Shown: positions 16,243 to 25,833, numbered from the stretch's first letter. The stretch: 64,000 nucleotides of DNA from Flavobacterium sp. 83 (GCF_000744835.1 NZ_JQMS01000001.1:1178001-1242000); one strand, 5' to 3'. Numbers and translations are program-made. Notes: generated from the letters alone by a model not told the origin.

Positions 16243-17874
16243 ATGAAAATTAGACTTTACCTATTATTATTGCTGCTTTCTACGGCTGTTTTTGCACAAC
16301 AAAAGCAAGTAGTGACAAGTATTGACACGATTAAAAATAAAATTGGTGCCGAATTTAAACTGTCGATAAAAACTACTGTTGACACATCGTCTAAAGTGAT
16401 TTTTCCAAAATTGAAAAACGTTGGCGCTTTAGAGGTAATTCAGTCCTATCCTATTGACACCATCAAAACGGACGGCCAGTATGAATTGGTTAAAAAATAT
16501 GGTTTAACCCAATTTGATTCCGGTAGATATGTTATCCCGAGTATAAAAATCTTCATTAACAGCAAACCGTTTCTAACAGACTCGCTTTTAGTAGAAGTGG
16601 CGAATGTTAAAGTAGATACTTTAAAACAAAAAATGTTCGATATCAAGGGCATTGCTAAAGCGGATGATTCTATTGGAGATTGGTGGAAATATCTTTTGGT
16701 GATCGCATTAATTGTTGGAATTGGAGTTTTGATTTACTGGTATATCAAAAAACAACAAAAGAAAAAACTAGAAGCAGAAATATTCAAAACGCCAATTGAG
16801 AAAGCAACCAGTTTGCTGGATACTTTAGAGAAAAAAGAACTTTGGCAAAAAGGAGAAGTAAAAGCCTATTACAGTGAGTTGACTGATATTGCCAGAAATT
16901 ATATTGAAGAAGCAATCGAAATACCAGCAATGGAAAGTACTACATCAGAGCTTATTCAGGGGCTTAGAGCCGCTTCTGTCAAAAAGAAGATGACGCTTTC
17001 GCAAGAAATAATCGAAAATCTAGAGCGTGTTTTGAAACAAGCCGATTTAGTAAAATTTGCGAAATCAAAACCGTTGGATTTTGAAATTACCGAAGACCGA
17101 AATAAGATTCAAAAAGCAATTTTAACTTTGGATAATTCTATTCCTATTGAGGTTCCTGCAGAGGAAGATGTTCTTTTGAATGAGGCCCAAAGGCAAAAGC
17201 AGATACAAATTCAATTACAAAAAAAGAGAAAGAAACGCATTGTAACTGCAGTTGCATCCGTAGTATTTATACTGGTTGCTACTACTACTTTTTTCATTGT
17301 AATCAAGGGATTTGATTATGTAAAAGACAATGTTATTGGGAACCCTACTAAAGAACTATTGGAGGGCGAATGGGTGAAAAGCGAATACGGAAATCCTGGC
17401 GTTATAATAGAAACACCAAAAGTACTGAAGAGAGTAGATTTGACTAAAACACTGCCAAAAGACGGAATGGCGTTGATTAAAGAAATGCAATCTTTTGCTT
17501 ATGGTAGTGTTACGGATCATTTTTATCTGATGGTTTCTACTTTAAAATATAAAAAAGAAACCGAAATAGATTTGAAAAAATCTATGGATGGAGCCTTGCA
17601 ATCACTAGAAGCGCAAGGGGCACAAAACATGATTGTGAAGCAAGAAGATTTTGAAACTAAGGAAGGAATTAAAGGACTTAAAGCCTACGGTACATTCCAG
17701 AAAATTGATGGTGATAAGCAAAACAGCGTGAAAATGTATTATGAAGCATTATTGTTCAGTCAAGAAGGCGGCTTACAACAAATTTTACTCTTCCATGAAG
17801 AAGGAGACAATTATGCAAATAGTATATCAGAACGCGTTTTGAGTTCTGTTGAATTAAAACAAGCAAGTAAATAA
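16243..17874 (+). CDS. Bat-operon membrane protein (BatG-like)
   Basis: 543 residues. Signal peptide MKIRLYLLLLLLSTAVFAQQ, then a beta-rich extracytoplasmic domain to about 145. A transmembrane helix (WKYLLVIALIVGIGVLIYWYI) leads to a cytoplasmic helical segment of about 170 residues rich in Lys/Glu. A second helix follows around 330-355 (IVTAVASVVFILVATTTFFIVI) and a final extracytoplasmic domain. It fills the position of the 'batG'-type gene in Bacteroidetes Bat operons. The stop overlaps the batA start by one base (17874), implying translational coupling. Specific function unknown. Confidence 0.75.
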   Translation: MKIRLYLLLLLLSTAVFAQQKQVVTSIDTIKNKIGAEFKLSIKTTVDTSSKVIFPKLKNVGALEVIQSYPIDTIKTDGQYELVKKYGLTQFDSGRYVIPSIKIFINSKPFLTDSLLVEVANVKVDTLKQKMFDIKGIAKADDSIGDWWKYLLVIALIVGIGVLIYWYIKKQQKKKLEAEIFKTPIEKATSLLDTLEKKELWQKGEVKAYYSELTDIARNYIEEAIEIPAMESTTSELIQGLRAASVKKKMTLSQEIIENLERVLKQADLVKFAKSKPLDFEITEDRNKIQKAILTLDNSIPIEVPAEEDVLLNEAQRQKQIQIQLQKKRKKRIVTAVASVVFILVATTTFFIVIKGFDYVKDNVIGNPTKELLEGEWVKSEYGNPGVIIETPKVLKRVDLTKTLPKDGMALIKEMQSFAYGSVTDHFYLMVSTLKYKKETEIDLKKSMDGALQSLEAQGAQNMIVKQEDFETKEGIKGLKAYGTFQKIDGDKQNSVKMYYEALLFSQEGGLQQILLFHEEGDNYANSISERVLSSVELKQASK

Positions 17875-18875
17875 TGGCTAAAATAACTTTTTTAAACCCA
17901 GAATTTTTTTGGTTGTTTCTTCTGATTCCAGTTGCGATTGTCTGGCTATTTTGGAAAAAGAACCAACAATCAGCTACGTTAAAAATAAGTTCATTACAAG
18001 GATTTAAAGGCACAACTTCTTATTTAACAAAGTTGAAACCCATATTGAATGTGTTTCGCGTATTGGCTTTGTCTTCTTTGATTGTGGCAATGGCAAGGCC
18101 AAGAACGGTTGATGTAAGCAATAAAACAAAAACGACAAAGGGAGTTGATATTGTCATGGCAGTGGACGTTTCCGGAAGTATGCTGGCCAAAGATTTGAAA
18201 CCAAACCGAATGGAAGCGCTGAAAAGAGTGGCTGCTGATTTTGTTGGAGAACGACCAAATGATAGAATTGGATTGGTGGTTTATGCTTCTGAAGCGTACA
18301 CAAAATCCCCGGTTACCAGCGATAAAGCCGTTGTTTTGGATGCTATCAACAGTATAAAATACGATAATGTTTTGCAAGACGGAACTGGAATAGGAATGGG
18401 ATTGGCAACAGCCGTGAACAGACTGAAAGACAGTAAAGCGAAGAGTAAAGTGATTATTCTTTTGACAGACGGGGTAAACAATGCCGGATTTATTGAACCT
18501 GAAACCGCTGCTGATATTGCCAAGCAATACGGTATTAAGGTGTATACAATAGGAATAGGAACCAACGGAATGGCAATGTTTCCTTATGCGGTGGCACCAA
18601 ATGGACAGTTTTTGTTCCAAATGATGAAGGTGGAAATTGACGAGCAATTGATGAAAAGTATTGCCAGAAAAACGGATGGAAAATATTTTAGAGCAACAAG
18701 CAATAGCAAGTTGGCCGAGATTTATGCGTCCATTAATAAACTGGAAACCACTGAAATTGAAGAACTAAAATTCTATGATTATGATGAAAAATTCAGGCCA
18801 TTCATTTGGTTTGCAGGTTTTTTATTATTGTTGGAAGTAGGATTGAGAAATACGGTTTTTAAAAGCTTTATATAA
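17874..18875 (+). CDS. batA: BatA, von Willebrand A-domain inner-membrane protein
   Basis: 333 residues. An N-terminal membrane segment (about 10-27) and another near 58-74 precede a vWA domain with the MIDAS motif D98-V-S100-G-S102, the second acidic strand LLTDGVNNAG and a threonine in the SPVTSDKAV loop. A C-terminal helix (PFIWFAGFLLLLEVGL) re-enters the membrane. BatA and BatB are thought to act with MoxR/DUF58 in envelope stress or aerotolerance. The start codon overlaps the stop of the preceding gene. Confidence 0.92.
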   Translation: MAKITFLNPEFFWLFLLIPVAIVWLFWKKNQQSATLKISSLQGFKGTTSYLTKLKPILNVFRVLALSSLIVAMARPRTVDVSNKTKTTKGVDIVMAVDVSGSMLAKDLKPNRMEALKRVAADFVGERPNDRIGLVVYASEAYTKSPVTSDKAVVLDAINSIKYDNVLQDGTGIGMGLATAVNRLKDSKAKSKVIILLTDGVNNAGFIEPETAADIAKQYGIKVYTIGIGTNGMAMFPYAVAPNGQFLFQMMKVEIDEQLMKSIARKTDGKYFRATSNSKLAEIYASINKLETTEIEELKFYDYDEKFRPFIWFAGFLLLLEVGLRNTVFKSFI

Positions 18876-18915
18876 TGAGAGTCGCAAACTGAAAATTGTG
18901 ACTAAAAGATAAAAA

Positions 18916-19956
18916 ATGGAATTAGACGAAAAAAAATATTTATACCTGCTGCTTATACTCCCAATTGTGGTGTTGGTTTTTCTATTTAATTTATATTGGA
19001 AAAGAAAAAAACAACGTGAATTTGGAGACTTAGAAATGGTAAAAAAACTAAGCCCGGAAAGCTCTGTTTTTAAACCAGTTTTGAAGTTGGTATTGTTATT
19101 ACTGGCATTACTTGGATTAATTATTGGATTGGTAAATCCAAAGATTGGTACCAAAATGGAAACCGTTAAGCGAGAGGGAATTGACATTGTTTTTGCAATG
19201 GATGTCTCCAAAAGTATGCTGGCCGAGGATGTGGCGCCCAGCCGTTTAGAAAAAAGCAAGCAAATTGTTTCGCAAATTATCAACCAATTAGGAAGTGACA
19301 GAATAGGAATTGTGGCTTACGCTGGAAGCGCTTTCCCCGTATTGCCTATCACGACTGATTATGCTGTGGCCAAAATGTTTCTGCAAAGTATGAATCCCGG
19401 AATGGTCTCTTCACAGGGAACATCGCTGGATGAAGCCATAAAATTATCATCCACTTATTTTGATGATAAGAGTAAAACAAGCAAATTATTGATTCTGATT
19501 TCAGATGGTGAAGATCATTCTGAAGGTGCCGAAAGTGCCGCTGAAGAAGCCAATAAATTAGGAATGAAAATTATCACGATTGGGGTTGGAACTGAAAAAG
19601 GAGGGACGATTCCATTGAAAAGAAACGGAATTGTAGAAAGTTTCCAACGTGATAATAATAATCAAGTGGTTATTACTAAATTGAATCGAGCAGGATTAGA
19701 AGCTATTGCAAAAGCTACAAAAGGCGGTTATGTAAACGGGAATAATACCAAAGAAGTACTGGAATATATCAAAAATGCTTTGGATAAAATCCAAAAAACA
19801 GAATTTGAAGCAACTGAAATGGCTGATTTTCAATCCCAATTTCAATGGTTTTTGGGTTTTGCATTTATTTTCTTGTTTCTGGATATTTTCCTTTTGGAAA
19901 GAAAAACAAGTTGGGTAAACAAATTGAATTTATTTAACGAGAATAAAAAAATATAA
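18916..19956 (+). CDS. batB: BatB, von Willebrand A-domain inner-membrane protein
   Basis: 346 residues, a paralogue of the preceding BatA. Two N-terminal hydrophobic segments (about 9-28 and 54-75), a vWA domain with MIDAS motif D96-V-S98-K-S100, second acidic strand ILISDGEDHSEG, and a C-terminal helix (WFLGFAFIFLFLDIFLLER). It differs from BatA in having Lys instead of Gly inside the MIDAS motif. Only 40 bases separate it from batA. Confidence 0.92.
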   Translation: MELDEKKYLYLLLILPIVVLVFLFNLYWKRKKQREFGDLEMVKKLSPESSVFKPVLKLVLLLLALLGLIIGLVNPKIGTKMETVKREGIDIVFAMDVSKSMLAEDVAPSRLEKSKQIVSQIINQLGSDRIGIVAYAGSAFPVLPITTDYAVAKMFLQSMNPGMVSSQGTSLDEAIKLSSTYFDDKSKTSKLLILISDGEDHSEGAESAAEEANKLGMKIITIGVGTEKGGTIPLKRNGIVESFQRDNNNQVVITKLNRAGLEAIAKATKGGYVNGNNTKEVLEYIKNALDKIQKTEFEATEMADFQSQFQWFLGFAFIFLFLDIFLLERKTSWVNKLNLFNENKKI

Positions 19957-20032
19957 AGAACAAAGTATTATTAAGACGCTCCTTTGTTAGAGCTAAAACA
20001 AAATATACTTTGACGCTTATTTAAAAAATAAA

Positions 20033-20791
20033 ATGAAAAACTTAATTTCACCTCTTTTATTACTCCTTTCGTTTGTTGTAAATGCACAACAGAAAGACAG
20101 AATATTGCCTAAAGCAAATGAGGAATATGCTGAAAATAATTTTGTTGATGCCGAAGCTAATTATAGAATTTCGGATTCAAAATTCCCGAATAAAACGATT
20201 GCTCCGTACAATTTAGGAAATGCCATTTATAAGCAAAATCAAGTTGCTGAGGCAAAATTCGCTTATGCAAAAGCATTAAAAAATGCCAAAACAAGACCTG
20301 ATAAACACCAAGCATACCATAATTTAGGTAATGTTTTCATGAAAGAAAAAGATTACACACAAGCAGTAGAAGCCTATAAAAATGCACTACGAAATGATCC
20401 CGCAGATGAAGAAACCCGTTATAATTATGCATTGGCAAAGAAAATGCTAAAAGAAAATCCACCAAAGGATGACAATAAGAAAAACGACAAGAAAAGCGAT
20501 AAGGATAAAGACAAAGACAAGAAAAAGGACGACAAGAAACAAGACGGCGATAAAGATAAAAAGGACGATAAGGATAAAGAAAAGAAAGACGACAAAGGAG
20601 ATAAAGATAAAGACAATAAAGGCCCTAAACCAGATGATAAAGGAGAGCCAAAACCAGCACCTGGCGGAATCTCTAAACAACGTTTAGAAAATCTTTTGGA
20701 TGCGGTAAATAAGGAAGAAAAGAAAGTTCAGGATAAAGTAAATGCCCAAAAAGTAAAAGGAAAACCAGTCAAGACTGAGAAAGATTGGTAA
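20033..20791 (+). CDS. batC: BatC, TPR protein with Lys/Asp-rich tail
   Basis: 252 residues: signal peptide (ISPLLLLLSFVVNAQQ), then TPR units between about 25 and 140, including HQAYHNLGNVFMKEKDYTQAVEAYKNAL with canonical G, Y and A positions. From about 142 to 205 the sequence is almost entirely Lys and Asp, so it is highly charged and presumably disordered. The C terminus (KQRLENLLDAVNKEEKKVQ) is helical. The low-complexity tail also creates long spurious ORFs in other frames. Confidence 0.88.
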   Translation: MKNLISPLLLLLSFVVNAQQKDRILPKANEEYAENNFVDAEANYRISDSKFPNKTIAPYNLGNAIYKQNQVAEAKFAYAKALKNAKTRPDKHQAYHNLGNVFMKEKDYTQAVEAYKNALRNDPADEETRYNYALAKKMLKENPPKDDNKKNDKKSDKDKDKDKKKDDKKQDGDKDKKDDKDKEKKDDKGDKDKDNKGPKPDDKGEPKPAPGGISKQRLENLLDAVNKEEKKVQDKVNAQKVKGKPVKTEKDW

Positions 20792-20811
20792 TTCAATTAG
20801 ATAATTTGAAA

Positions 20812-22569
20812 ATGAAAAAATTTATAGCAGTATTAGTTTTAATGGTGTGTGGTTCTCTTAGCGCTCAAGTACAATTTGAGGCGAGAGTAAGTAAAACTAC
20901 GCTAGGCTTAAACGAAAGACTTCGTATCGATTTTATAATGAATGTTGATGGGGATAACTTTAACCAGCCCTCTTTTGAAGGATTTAGAGTTATTGCAGGA
21001 CCAAGTCAGCAAGTGAGTCAATCATGGGTCAATGGAAAGAGCTCTTTTGAGAAAATATATTCTTATTTTCTTTTGCCAAATCAAAAAGGTGTCTTGGTCA
21101 TCAAGCAAGCTGCAATAGAATACAACGGGCAAATTTATAAAACATCGCCCATAAGAATTAATGTTACTGCAGCAACGGAACAGCCGAGAGATCCAAATGA
21201 TATAAGCGTTTCGGCAGATGACAATATTTATCTTGTTGCTGATATTTCTAAAACAAATCCGTATATAAACGAACCAATTACGGTGGTTTATAAATTGTAT
21301 TTCAGTTATAATATTGGAATCACCAATTGGCGTGAACTCAACAAGCCAAAGTATAATGACTTTTGGAGTCAGAACATCGATATCAAACAGCTTGTTGCCG
21401 AAGAAGGGATGTTTAAAGGACAAAAATACCGTTATGTGGTATTGAGAAAAACAGTTTTATATCCGCAAAAATCAGGAAAATTGGCAATAGAGCCTTTGTC
21501 ATTAGATATTGATGTGCAATTGCCTACAAACCGTCGTGATATGTTTGGACGTGTAATTGTTACTGATGGCAGCAAAAGGGTTTCTGCAGGAACAAAAACG
21601 ATTGCTGTCAAAGCACTTCCTGAAGCTGGAAAACCGGAAGATTTTTCTGGAGCAGTAGGTCACTTTGATTTTAAAGTAACACCTACTAAAACGAATCTGA
21701 AAAACGGTGAAAGCCTTGATTTAGTTGTAAGTGTAACCGGTAAAGGGAATATGAAATTGTTCAGTTTGCCAAAACCAGTTGTGCCAAATGCTTTGGAAAT
21801 GTATGATGCGGTTCATAACGAACAGGTAAATACACCGCTTTCAGGAATGTCAGGGAAAATTTCAGATAGTTACACCATTATCCCACAGTACAAAGGAAAT
21901 TACCCAATAAAACCATTACAGTTTTCTTATTTTGATTTGGGTTCAGGAACGTATAAAACATTAAGTTCAAAAGAAATAATGATTAATGTGTTGGATGGAC
22001 CTACTGCATCTGATGCAACTATTGCTTCAAATTCAGGTGAGAATAAAAATAAAATAGGGAACGTAGAACAATTCAAATTCATTAAGTTAAAAAGTAAACT
22101 TTTGGACATGAATAAAAAAGATTTCTTTGGCTCTAATTTGTTTTACGGATTGTTATTTTTCCCGTTTCTATTACTGCCTTTGATTGTTTTATTCAAAAAG
22201 AAGAAAGAAGCTATTGACGGTGATATTGCCGGTAACAGAATTCGAATGAACAATAAACTAGCCAAGAAATATTTATCGGAAGCCAAAAAACAAATCAATA
22301 ATAAAGAACTGTTTTACATTGCATTGGAAAAAGCGATGCATAATTTCTTGAAAGCTAAATTACACATCGAGACTTCAGAAATGAGTAAAGATAATATTCA
22401 GGAATTCTTGTTGTCAAAAAATGCTAATCCAGAAGCGGTGAATGATTTTATCGCACTTACAGAAAACTGTGAAGTAGCCAGATATGCACCATCGTCAAGT
22501 GTTTCGATACAGCAGGATTTTGATAAAGCTGTTTTAATTATTTCAGATTTAGAAAAACAAATTGCTTAA
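20812..22569 (+). CDS. batD: BatD, large periplasmic beta-domain protein
   Basis: 585 residues from ATG at 20812 (MKKFIAVLVLMVCGSLSAQ, signal peptide). The frame can be extended to a TTG inside batC, but the ATG start gives a perfect signal sequence. The extracytoplasmic part is built of immunoglobulin-like beta domains (for example SVSADDNIYLVADISKTNPYINEPITVVYKLYFS). A single helix near 445-465 (FFGSNLFYGLLFFPFLLLPLIVLF) leads to a helical cytoplasmic tail. The protein presumably scaffolds BatA and BatB in the periplasm; that role is inference. Confidence 0.88.
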   Translation: MKKFIAVLVLMVCGSLSAQVQFEARVSKTTLGLNERLRIDFIMNVDGDNFNQPSFEGFRVIAGPSQQVSQSWVNGKSSFEKIYSYFLLPNQKGVLVIKQAAIEYNGQIYKTSPIRINVTAATEQPRDPNDISVSADDNIYLVADISKTNPYINEPITVVYKLYFSYNIGITNWRELNKPKYNDFWSQNIDIKQLVAEEGMFKGQKYRYVVLRKTVLYPQKSGKLAIEPLSLDIDVQLPTNRRDMFGRVIVTDGSKRVSAGTKTIAVKALPEAGKPEDFSGAVGHFDFKVTPTKTNLKNGESLDLVVSVTGKGNMKLFSLPKPVVPNALEMYDAVHNEQVNTPLSGMSGKISDSYTIIPQYKGNYPIKPLQFSYFDLGSGTYKTLSSKEIMINVLDGPTASDATIASNSGENKNKIGNVEQFKFIKLKSKLLDMNKKDFFGSNLFYGLLFFPFLLLPLIVLFKKKKEAIDGDIAGNRIRMNNKLAKKYLSEAKKQINNKELFYIALEKAMHNFLKAKLHIETSEMSKDNIQEFLLSKNANPEAVNDFIALTENCEVARYAPSSSVSIQQDFDKAVLIISDLEKQIA

Positions 22570-22694
22570 ATAGCTGTTTAAAATAGAGATTAATACACAA
22601 TGCGGATTGAGAAATTATTGAGTTAATTAACTTTTCGGATTTGTGTTTTTATGGCAAAAAAATAAAGTAGTGCCTTCGGGTAAATAAAATAGAA

Positions 22695-23438
22695 ATGAAA
22701 AATATACTATACATACTCTTACTTTCAACTCAAGTTTTCTTTGCCCAAAACGGCTTTGAAAAAGGGAATGCCTTTTATGAAAAAGGAAAATACAATGAGG
22801 CTGTTGCTGCTTACGAAAGTGTTTTGAAAGACAATAAATATTCTTCTGAATTGTATTTTAATTTGGGGAATGCCTATTATAAATTGAATAAAGTTGCACC
22901 TTCCATTTACAATTATGAAAAAGCATTAGTTTTAAATCCAAATAATAACGATGCAATTAACAATTTGAAATTCGCTCAAAAAAGAACGATTGATGAAATT
23001 AAAGTAGTCCCTAAAGTTGGTTTTGGAAAACTGTTGCGTGATTTTACAGGAGCTTATCATTATAATACTTGGGCATGGATTGCAGTAGGTTTGGCAACTG
23101 TATTCTTGTTGTTTTTTATTGGGTATTATTTTTCGCAAATTACGGTTACAAAGCGAATTTTCTTTTTTGGAATGTTTGTGTTTATTTTCCTGATTTTAAT
23201 AAGCGTATTATCGGCAATTTTCGAAAAAAGTCATTTTGATAATGAGAAACCGGCTATTGTTTTTGCTGAAATTACGGAAGTAAAAAGTGAGCCCCAAAAA
23301 GCAGGTGCTGCTATTTTTGTATTGCATGAAGGAACCAAAGTCTTTGTGCAGGAAACATTAGAAAATTGGAAAAAAATACAATTAACTGATGGAACTGAAG
23401 GTTGGATTGAGAGTAATGCTATAAAGGAAGTGAAGTAG
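22695..23438 (+). CDS. batE: BatE, TPR and SH3-like membrane protein
   Basis: 247 residues. Signal peptide to about 17, two TPR units (FEKGNAFYEKGKYNEAVAAYESVL and SELYFNLGNAYYKLNKVAPSIYNYEKAL), two membrane helices around 123-145 and 152-175, then a C-terminal bacterial SH3-like domain (KAGAAIFVLHEGTKVFVQETLENWKKIQLTDGTEGWI). That domain order is typical of BatE. It closes the operon after a 125-base gap in which I see no clear promoter; a bidirectional hairpin follows at 23508. Confidence 0.88.
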   Translation: MKNILYILLLSTQVFFAQNGFEKGNAFYEKGKYNEAVAAYESVLKDNKYSSELYFNLGNAYYKLNKVAPSIYNYEKALVLNPNNNDAINNLKFAQKRTIDEIKVVPKVGFGKLLRDFTGAYHYNTWAWIAVGLATVFLLFFIGYYFSQITVTKRIFFFGMFVFIFLILISVLSAIFEKSHFDNEKPAIVFAEITEVKSEPQKAGAAIFVLHEGTKVFVQETLENWKKIQLTDGTEGWIESNAIKEVK

Positions 23439-23507
23439 GTATGCTTAGTTTTTAGTGTTTTGTGATGCTAAATAAAATCGTCTGGTTAGTACATTTTTTC
23501 AAAAGTT

Positions 23508-23549
23508 AAAAAATAACAGCCCATGGTTTAAACTGGACTATTATTTTTT
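23508..23549. terminator. Bidirectional terminator between batE and cvpA
   Basis: An A-rich left arm (AAAAAATAACAGCCC) and a right arm (GGACTATTATTTTTT) pair with a few mismatches around a 12-base loop. The A-run and T-run make it usable from either strand, fitting the convergent gene order. Confidence 0.65.
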
Positions 23550-23621
23550 AAAGTTGCATGTGTCTAATTAATTCGAAAATAAACATAACGGATTTAGAAC
23601 TGATTACTCAAAAAATGACCA

Positions 23622-24122
23622 CTATTTGCTTGCCTTTACGTACCATTTTTTTATTGAAGGAAACATAAAACCAGCTGTTTTTTGGACTGGATTATAAAAT
23701 AGCGATTTATCCAAAGTTTCTTTTTTGGCTATAAAATTGTGATAATTTATTTTTTCAAAAACAGCGAATACAATTCCTAATATCAAAACTGTTTTCAACA
23801 CTCTGAAGAAACCGCCACCAAGTTTATTCAGCCAACCTAAAAAAGCAAAATCTGCTATTCCGGTAAGGAATTTGCCCAATAATGATATTCCAATTACTAC
23901 AAGGATAAAAGTGAGCACAAAAGCAATCACCTGAATGGTATAAGGATTCCAATGAACAAATCCTGCCAACATTCCTTTTATAAGTGAAGAAAATTTTATG
24001 GCAAAATAAATCCCAACTATTAGTGATACTAAAGAAGCTAATTCTACAAAAAGCCCATTTCTAATTCCTTTGTAAAATGTATAGGCTAGTAATCCACCCA
24101 AAACGATATCCAAAAATCCCAT
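23622..24122 (-). CDS. cvpA: CvpA family inner-membrane protein
   Basis: 166 residues from ATG at 24122 (MGFLDIVLGGLLAYTFYKGIRNGLFVE); the frame is open 21 codons further but those residues are not family-like. Four hydrophobic segments (about 3-19, 25-45, 62-85 and 100-122) and the family pattern of FKGIRNGLF-V-L followed by a GG/LGWLNKLGGGFFRVLKT loop identify CvpA (colicin V production) proteins. They are linked to envelope homeostasis. Followed on the other strand by an unrelated small gene. Confidence 0.88.
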   Translation of the reverse strand: MGFLDIVLGGLLAYTFYKGIRNGLFVELASLVSLIVGIYFAIKFSSLIKGMLAGFVHWNPYTIQVIAFVLTFILVVIGISLLGKFLTGIADFAFLGWLNKLGGGFFRVLKTVLILGIVFAVFEKINYHNFIAKKETLDKSLFYNPVQKTAGFMFPSIKKWYVKASK

Positions 24123-24233
24123 AATAATAAATTTAGTAAAAATAAAAGTGCAAATATAAAAGAATTGTTTGGTATCAATTGCCAATTTTCAAGTTCTTAT
24201 CTTTGTCAAAATAATTTTATGGTTTATGAGGTA

Positions 24234-24261
24234 ATAATTCATAATTCGTAATTCATAATTC
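24234..24261. repeat. Tandem ATAATTC heptamers
   Basis: Four consecutive 7-base units (ATAATTC, ATAATTC, GTAATTC, ATAATTC) directly precede the ATG at 24268, so they lie in the leader of the following gene. Copy number may vary by slippage. Confidence 0.8.
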
Positions 24262-24267
24262 AACAAA

Positions 24268-24624
24268 ATGTCAAGAGACACACAACTTAAAGAACGCTGG
24301 GAAGAGCTTGTAAATATACTTTCAAATCAATTTTCTCAAGGAGAGGATTTAGATCTCGACGCTATTATTTATCTTATTGGCGTACAAGAACTCGGAAAAG
24401 TACATAGCGAATACAAGAAAGATGAAAAATTAAACCTGATGCACATCGCGATTTGCAGGTTATTAGAACCTTACGGATTCTATGAATTTGAGTTTTTTGA
24501 TGAAGAAGGATGGCCACATTATAAAGTAAAAGAAGAACTACCGCCACTTAAAGCAGGAGAACAATCGGTTTTGATGAAAGAAGCAATTGTGAATTATTTT
24601 CTGGAACGAGAACTGATAGATTAA
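24268..24624 (+). CDS. Conserved hypothetical acidic protein
   Basis: 118 residues, soluble and acidic, no signal peptide. Notable segments: KERWEELVNILSNQFSQGEDLDLDAIIYLIGVQELG and LEPYGFYEFEFFDEEGWPHYKV. It looks like a compact helical protein. I recall it as widespread in flavobacteria, without a function. It sits alone between cvpA (convergent leader side) and pheS, preceded by heptamer repeats. Confidence 0.75.
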   Translation: MSRDTQLKERWEELVNILSNQFSQGEDLDLDAIIYLIGVQELGKVHSEYKKDEKLNLMHIAICRLLEPYGFYEFEFFDEEGWPHYKVKEELPPLKAGEQSVLMKEAIVNYFLERELID

Positions 24625-24783
24625 TGTTTATTGCGCCGTTTTTAGTAATTAGTTAAAATGCCCACGTAAATCAACTTATATCTCTTATGTGGGTTAGAAA
24701 GATGTAAAACAGGAGTTAAAAGCAATCTAACAATTTAGCAAGGAAACTTTAAACTTTAAACGGGAAACCTAAAACAAATTTTG

Positions 24784-24791
24784 TAATTTTG
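24784..24791 (+). promoter_or_regulatory. -7 element of pheS
   Basis: TAATTTTG matches TAnnTTTG exactly. It lies 24-30 bases before the two possible ATG codons of pheS (24808 and 24814), giving a very short leader. No good -33 TTTG is visible. Confidence 0.6.
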
Positions 24792-24813
24792 CACTCTCAA
24801 TTATTGAATGAAA

Positions 24814-25833
24814 ATGATAGACAAGATAAAAGAATATATTGGCGAAGCACAAGCTTTTTCAACGCAAAACATAGCAGATTTAGAAGCATTCCGAATTAAA
24901 TTTCTTGGAAGCAAAGGGCTTTTAAAAGATCTTTTCGCTGAATTCAAAAATGTTCCTAATGAACAAAAGAAAGAATTTGGACAAGTAATCAATTTGCTTA
25001 AAACGTCTGCCGAAGAAAAAGTAAAAACCATACAGGAAGCTTTAGAAAGTAAAGAAGAAATCAAAGGCTTTTATGGGGATTTGACACGTTCGGCTGAACC
25101 AATAACTATTGGCTCTCGTCACCCTATTTCATTGGTAAAAAATCAAATTATTGATATCTTTTCAAATATTGGTTTCAATGTTTCTGAAGGTCCGGAAATC
25201 GAAGACGACTGGCATAATTTCACCGCATTAAACTTACCGGAATACCATCCGGCTCGTGACATGCAAGACACCTTTTTCATACAAACTAATCCGGATATTT
25301 TATTGCGTACGCATACATCATCCGTTCAGGTGCGTTACATGGAAGAAAATAAACCACCTATTCGTACGATTTCTCCGGGAAGAGTTTTCCGTAATGAAGC
25401 TGTTTCATCTCGTTCTCACTGTATTTTTCACCAAGTGGAAGGATTATACATTGATAAAGACGTTTCTTTTGCCGACTTAAAACAAACGCTTTTATATTTC
25501 ACCAAAGAGATGTTCGGAAAATCAAAAATCCGTTTACGTCCGTCTTATTTTCCATTTACGGAACCAAGCGCTGAGGTTGATATCTATTGGGGTCTAAAAA
25601 CGGAAACCGATTATAGAATCACTAAGGGGACCGGTTGGTTAGAAATCATGGGTTGCGGAATGGTTGATCCTAACGTTTTGAAAAACTGTGGCATCAATCC
25701 TGACGAATACAACGGTTTTGCATTCGGTATGGGAATCGAAAGAATTGCCATGTTGTTGTATCAAATTGGCGATATACGTATGTTCTACGAAAATGACGTT
25801 CGTTTCTTGGAGCAATTTAAATCAAGTATTTAG
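24814..25833 (+). CDS. pheS: Phenylalanine-tRNA ligase alpha subunit
   Basis: About 340 residues. It charges tRNA-Phe as half of an alpha2beta2 enzyme; pheT is not in this window. Class II synthetase motifs are present: SRHPISLVKNQIIDIFSNIGF and GPEIEDDWHNFTALNLPEYHPARDMQDTFF (motif 1 region), then GRVFRNEAVSSRSHCIFHQVEGLYID (motif 2), and GFAFGMGIERIAMLLY (motif 3). I chose ATG at 24814 (MIDKIKEYIGEAQAF), two codons inside the longest frame, as it matches the family start. A hairpin repeat copy follows 52 bases after the stop. Confidence 0.96.
   Translation: MIDKIKEYIGEAQAFSTQNIADLEAFRIKFLGSKGLLKDLFAEFKNVPNEQKKEFGQVINLLKTSAEEKVKTIQEALESKEEIKGFYGDLTRSAEPITIGSRHPISLVKNQIIDIFSNIGFNVSEGPEIEDDWHNFTALNLPEYHPARDMQDTFFIQTNPDILLRTHTSSVQVRYMEENKPPIRTISPGRVFRNEAVSSRSHCIFHQVEGLYIDKDVSFADLKQTLLYFTKEMFGKSKIRLRPSYFPFTEPSAEVDIYWGLKTETDYRITKGTGWLEIMGCGMVDPNVLKNCGINPDEYNGFAFGMGIERIAMLLYQIGDIRMFYENDVRFLEQFKSSI

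Noticed and set aside
18024..18647. Long 207-codon minus-strand ORF inside batA
   Set aside because: It is an antisense shadow of a strongly supported gene, with His/Ser-rich composition and no family features.
20425..20687. Three overlapping ORFs opposite and out of frame with the BatC tail
   Set aside because: They are composed of near-monotonous Ser/Leu/Phe or Lys/Thr/Ile translations produced by the Lys/Asp-rich low-complexity stretch of batC.
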